From contig NZ_JAGWCB010000007.1 of assembly GCF_020387415.1 (NCBI RefSeq), positions 542,670 through 606,669 on the forward strand: 64,000 nt of DNA, read 5' to 3'. Made by a program: the position numbers and the translations under genes. How positions within the stretch are numbered: the first letter of the stretch is position 1; each line of letters begins with the position of its first letter. This document shows positions 62,605 to 64,000 of the stretch, in pieces. This DNA is from Ideonella benzenivorans (GTDB taxonomy: Bacteria > Pseudomonadota > Gammaproteobacteria > Burkholderiales > Burkholderiaceae_C). The notes under the pieces were generated by a model. The model did not search any database, was not told the origin of the DNA, and saw only the letters and a list, made by a program, of their open reading frames with translations.

Positions 62605-62854
62605 AGCGCGAGTGAGTCAGGGGGCGGCCGTGTGGCGGTTGCGATCATCGGTCGCAGCTGCTTGAGTGCCCGTTGTTTGCAATGAAGCAGTCGATGTCGC
62701 CGAAAGATGAACCGCCCCGGGACGGTTCAGTTCGGCCCACACCTGTGCCGGCCGCCTGAAACCCCACCCATTCAACTTCATCCAGATTCCCCCGTCCCCC
62801 TGGCAGCACCGCTGCCAGAGATACATCACAGGTCAGACCGGCGGCAGGCCAGTA
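62605..62854. other. Intergenic stretch between rbgA and the cassette-like genes
   Basis: 250 bp without a convincing gene. It contains AACCG/CGGTT around CCCGGG (62710-62727) and a perfect 8-bp hairpin CTGGCAGC/GCTGCCAG with 3-base loop (62800-62818). ATTCAAC at 62770-62776 reads GTTGAAT on the minus strand, matching the GTTRRRY core, but no flanking attC palindrome was found, so I do not call a site. Confidence 0.4.
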
Positions 62855-63349
62855 CTACCGGCGGAACTTGGCGAGGAGGGCGAAGAGCCAAGCCGCCAAG
62901 AACACGAAGAACACCACCAAACCAGCCGTGATGCCCGTGGTGGACAACACTGGCGGCCGGAGCGCATTGGCTCGAACCACCAGCCAATGCACATAAGCCA
63001 GGAAGAACGCGACTGCTACTGCAAACAATCGACCATGAGCCACGATGAACGCAACGGTGTTCTCGCGCCGTTCAGGGGCGAGCCAGTACTCGCGATTGGG
63101 GATGTTGAGGTTCGTGCCGCCTTGACCAGCAAGAGCCCCAGGGAGAAACGCCAGCAGTGACGGTAGTCCCAGGGCAAGCGCCAGCATGATGGCGACATAC
63201 GCGCCGCGAGGCATGAAACCATTGGCGGCACCGTTGACCCCGAAGTGCGACGCGACAACTTCTGGCAGCGCGGAAGAACTGAGCCAGATGAACGCTGCGA
63301 GCACAGGCAGCAGTACCGAGAGGGCAAGGGTGCTGAACCGATGGTTCAT
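62855..63349 (-). CDS. DUF1648/SdpI-like small membrane protein, probable integron cassette gene
   Basis: A 164-residue protein with four hydrophobic helices. The N-terminal LSVLLPVLAAFIWLSSSALPEVVASHFGVNGAANGFMPRGAYVAI matches the DUF1648 unit (PxHF.xxGxxxxxxx) of SdpI-type immunity and related proteins. The C-terminus ends LAAWLFALLAKFRR. GC content and third-position bias are visibly lower than in rbgA and earlier genes, suggesting recent acquisition. It starts 7 bp after the attC-like element that follows the preceding minus-strand gene. Confidence 0.8.
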   Translation of the reverse strand: MNHRFSTLALSVLLPVLAAFIWLSSSALPEVVASHFGVNGAANGFMPRGAYVAIMLALALGLPSLLAFLPGALAGQGGTNLNIPNREYWLAPERRENTVAFIVAHGRLFAVAVAFFLAYVHWLVVRANALRPPVLSTTGITAGLVVFFVFLAAWLFALLAKFRR

Positions 63350-63355
63350 GGGGAC

Positions 63356-63420
63356 GCCTCACGAATTCACCGGGCCGGCGCGGTTTGCTGCGACCGGTCC
63401 GGTGGAATGATTGGTTGGGC
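63356..63420 (-). other. attC-like recombination site (partly decayed), 3' end of a gene cassette
   Basis: Read on the minus strand it starts GCCCAAC (63420-63414), a perfect RYYYAAC core, and ends GTGAGGC (63362-63356), one base from GTTAGGC. Between them lie CACCGG-A-CCGG and CCGG-C-CCGGTG arms, an imperfect hairpin with a mismatched base near the position of the extrahelical bases of attC sites, and flanks ATCATTC and GAATTC typical of such elements. It overlaps the end of the adjacent coding region (stop at 63367). Confidence 0.6.
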
Positions 63421-63810
63421 ACCAGCAGTCGAGCTTGATGCGACGGCGACTGGAATGACCGCTCTGGCCGGAGGGCAAGGCTCGGAGAGCGACGGGTCGA
63501 TATTGAACGGCCCATACCAGTTGGAGACGCCAGCAAACCCGCCGTATTGGTAGACCCAAGCACGCTGTGAGCTGCTGTCGACGACCGCGGCGTAAAGCAG
63601 TTCGTCTGTGGCGCCAGGAGGTTCGTAGAGTGAGATCGTGCGGTATGAATCGCCTACGTCCTTGGGAAGCGTGGGAGGCCGTACAGCTTGTGAACGGCTT
63701 TCGATGGATGCCACGAGTCTTGTGAGAGGACAGGAAGCAGACGGAGGTTCTGCCGCGTTTGCGGTGGAGCAAACGATCGCAGCGGCGAGTGCAAAGGGGA
63801 AAGACTTCAT
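63367..63810 (-). CDS. Small exported protein of unknown function, probable integron cassette gene
   Basis: A 147-residue protein with signal peptide KSFPFALAAAIVCSTANAAE cleaved near ANA. The mature part contains LPKDVGDSYRTISLYEPPGA, AWVYQYGGFAGVSNWYGPFN and a proline/serine-rich end. No family recognised. Its codon use is less G/C-biased than the genes before 62604. It lies between an attC site upstream (63814-63882) and an attC-like element overlapping its end, exactly as expected for a single-gene cassette of about 460 bp. Confidence 0.75.
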   Translation of the reverse strand: MKSFPFALAAAIVCSTANAAEPPSASCPLTRLVASIESRSQAVRPPTLPKDVGDSYRTISLYEPPGATDELLYAAVVDSSSQRAWVYQYGGFAGVSNWYGPFNIDPSLSEPCPPARAVIPVAVASSSTAGAQPIIPPDRSQQTAPAR

Positions 63811-63813
63811 GAT

Positions 63814-63882
63814 GCCCAACGTGGAGCTAACCGGCGCTGCGCGGCTTTATCGCGCAGCGTCCGGTTGAGCGCAGGGTTAGCG
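63814..63882 (-). other. Integron attC recombination site
   Basis: On the minus strand it runs from CGCTAAC (63882-63876, R''-like) to GTTGGGC (63820-63814), a perfect GTTRRRY core. Between them AACCGG plus CGCTGCGCG (63829-63843) pairs with CGCGCAGCG plus CCGGTT (63851-63866), a 15-bp stem. One unpaired base (63860) sits where attC sites carry an extrahelical base, and the loop is 7 bases. Order, length (69 bp) and asymmetry fit attC. It lies 3 bp before the ATG of the cassette gene. Confidence 0.8.
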
Positions 63883-64000
63883 GAGTAATCGGCCCGCCCG
63901 CGCCGCAAATCGTCCCGAAGAAACACGGGTTGGCGCAGCCGCTGGCGGCGTGGCAAGGTGGAACGTGGCGCCGGGGAAGACCGATATGGCAATGGTGCGT
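63883..64000. other. Window edge, probably the 3' end of another cassette
   Basis: 118 bp to the edge. A minus-strand frame here only continues into the attC site (its last residues, NPALNRTLRDKAAQ, are the attC read as protein), so it is not evidence of a gene. The end of the preceding cassette's coding region may lie just beyond 64000. Confidence 0.35.

Noticed and set aside
62770..62776. Third attC site suggested by GTTGAAT on the minus strand
   Set aside because: Only the 7-base core matches; no paired arms with an extrahelical base surround it.
62617..62829. 70-codon minus-strand frame left of the DUF1648 gene
   Set aside because: No family, no clear start site, and it spans hairpins; treated as intergenic.

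Overview
This window is high-GC DNA with a strong G/C bias at third codon positions. It looks like the chromosome of a betaproteobacterium, most likely Burkholderiales (Rubrivivax/Ideonella/Leptothrix-like). The reasons are an FrmR-FrmA pair, a second IF-1 next to an RRM protein, SfnB/DszC-type sulfur enzymes, a GspA/GspB pair, an mhp-type meta-cleavage operon and an integron attC site. That placement is inference. No rRNA or tRNA gene was recognised.

Layout, left to right. (1) 1-2140: formaldehyde detoxification (frmR, partial frmA) with a textbook CsoR/FrmR-type operator, then a small unknown gene, an extended IF-1 paralogue and an RRM protein. (2) 2229-5500: aliphatic sulfonate uptake, ssuEACB, without ssuD. 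(3) 5488-14013: a TetR gene divergent from an aromatic-ring operon (hydrolase, type I extradiol dioxygenase, MhpA-like hydroxylase, mhpD, mhpF, mhpE) ending in a FadL/TodX-like porin. (4) 13982-24842: a divergent sulfur-scavenging locus. Leftward run two MetQ-like proteins, MetN, MetI, two SfnB/DszC-like flavoenzymes and a DszA/NtaA-like monooxygenase. Rightward run an SsuD homologue broken by a one-base frameshift, an amidohydrolase and a third DszC-like enzyme. (5) 24917-30083: a Gdx/SugE exporter, a DMT permease with a histidine-rich tail, a two-component system, a secreted repeat protein and a membrane hydroxylase. (6) 30301-46330: c-di-GMP enzymes, a frameshifted LysR gene, a DEDDy exonuclease, a P-type ATPase, GspB/GspA and an SbcD/SbcC-like pair. 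(7) 46347-54196: TonB receptor, chemoreceptor, two small flavoproteins, racemase, Lrp regulator and diguanylate cyclase. (8) 54184-61550: a secreted protein, sulfate-binding protein, tauABC, an esterase-like protein and a lipoprotein. Two colinear copies of a ~285-bp intergenic repeat carrying DnaA-box-like 9-mers lie in this part. (9) 61648-64000: rbgA, then what looks like the end of an integron cassette array read leftward.

The dominant theme is organosulfur acquisition. SsuACB, the MetNIQQ-type transporter, Sbp and TauABC would bring sulfonates, sulfate or other sulfur compounds in. SsuE would supply reduced flavin. The SsuD-like, DszA-like and three DszC-like enzymes would release sulfite. 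The most unusual items are the transporter-monooxygenase sulfur locus, the DnaA-box repeats and the cassette-array end. Two single-base frameshifts, in the ssuD-like and LysR genes, need read-level confirmation because both could be sequencing errors.
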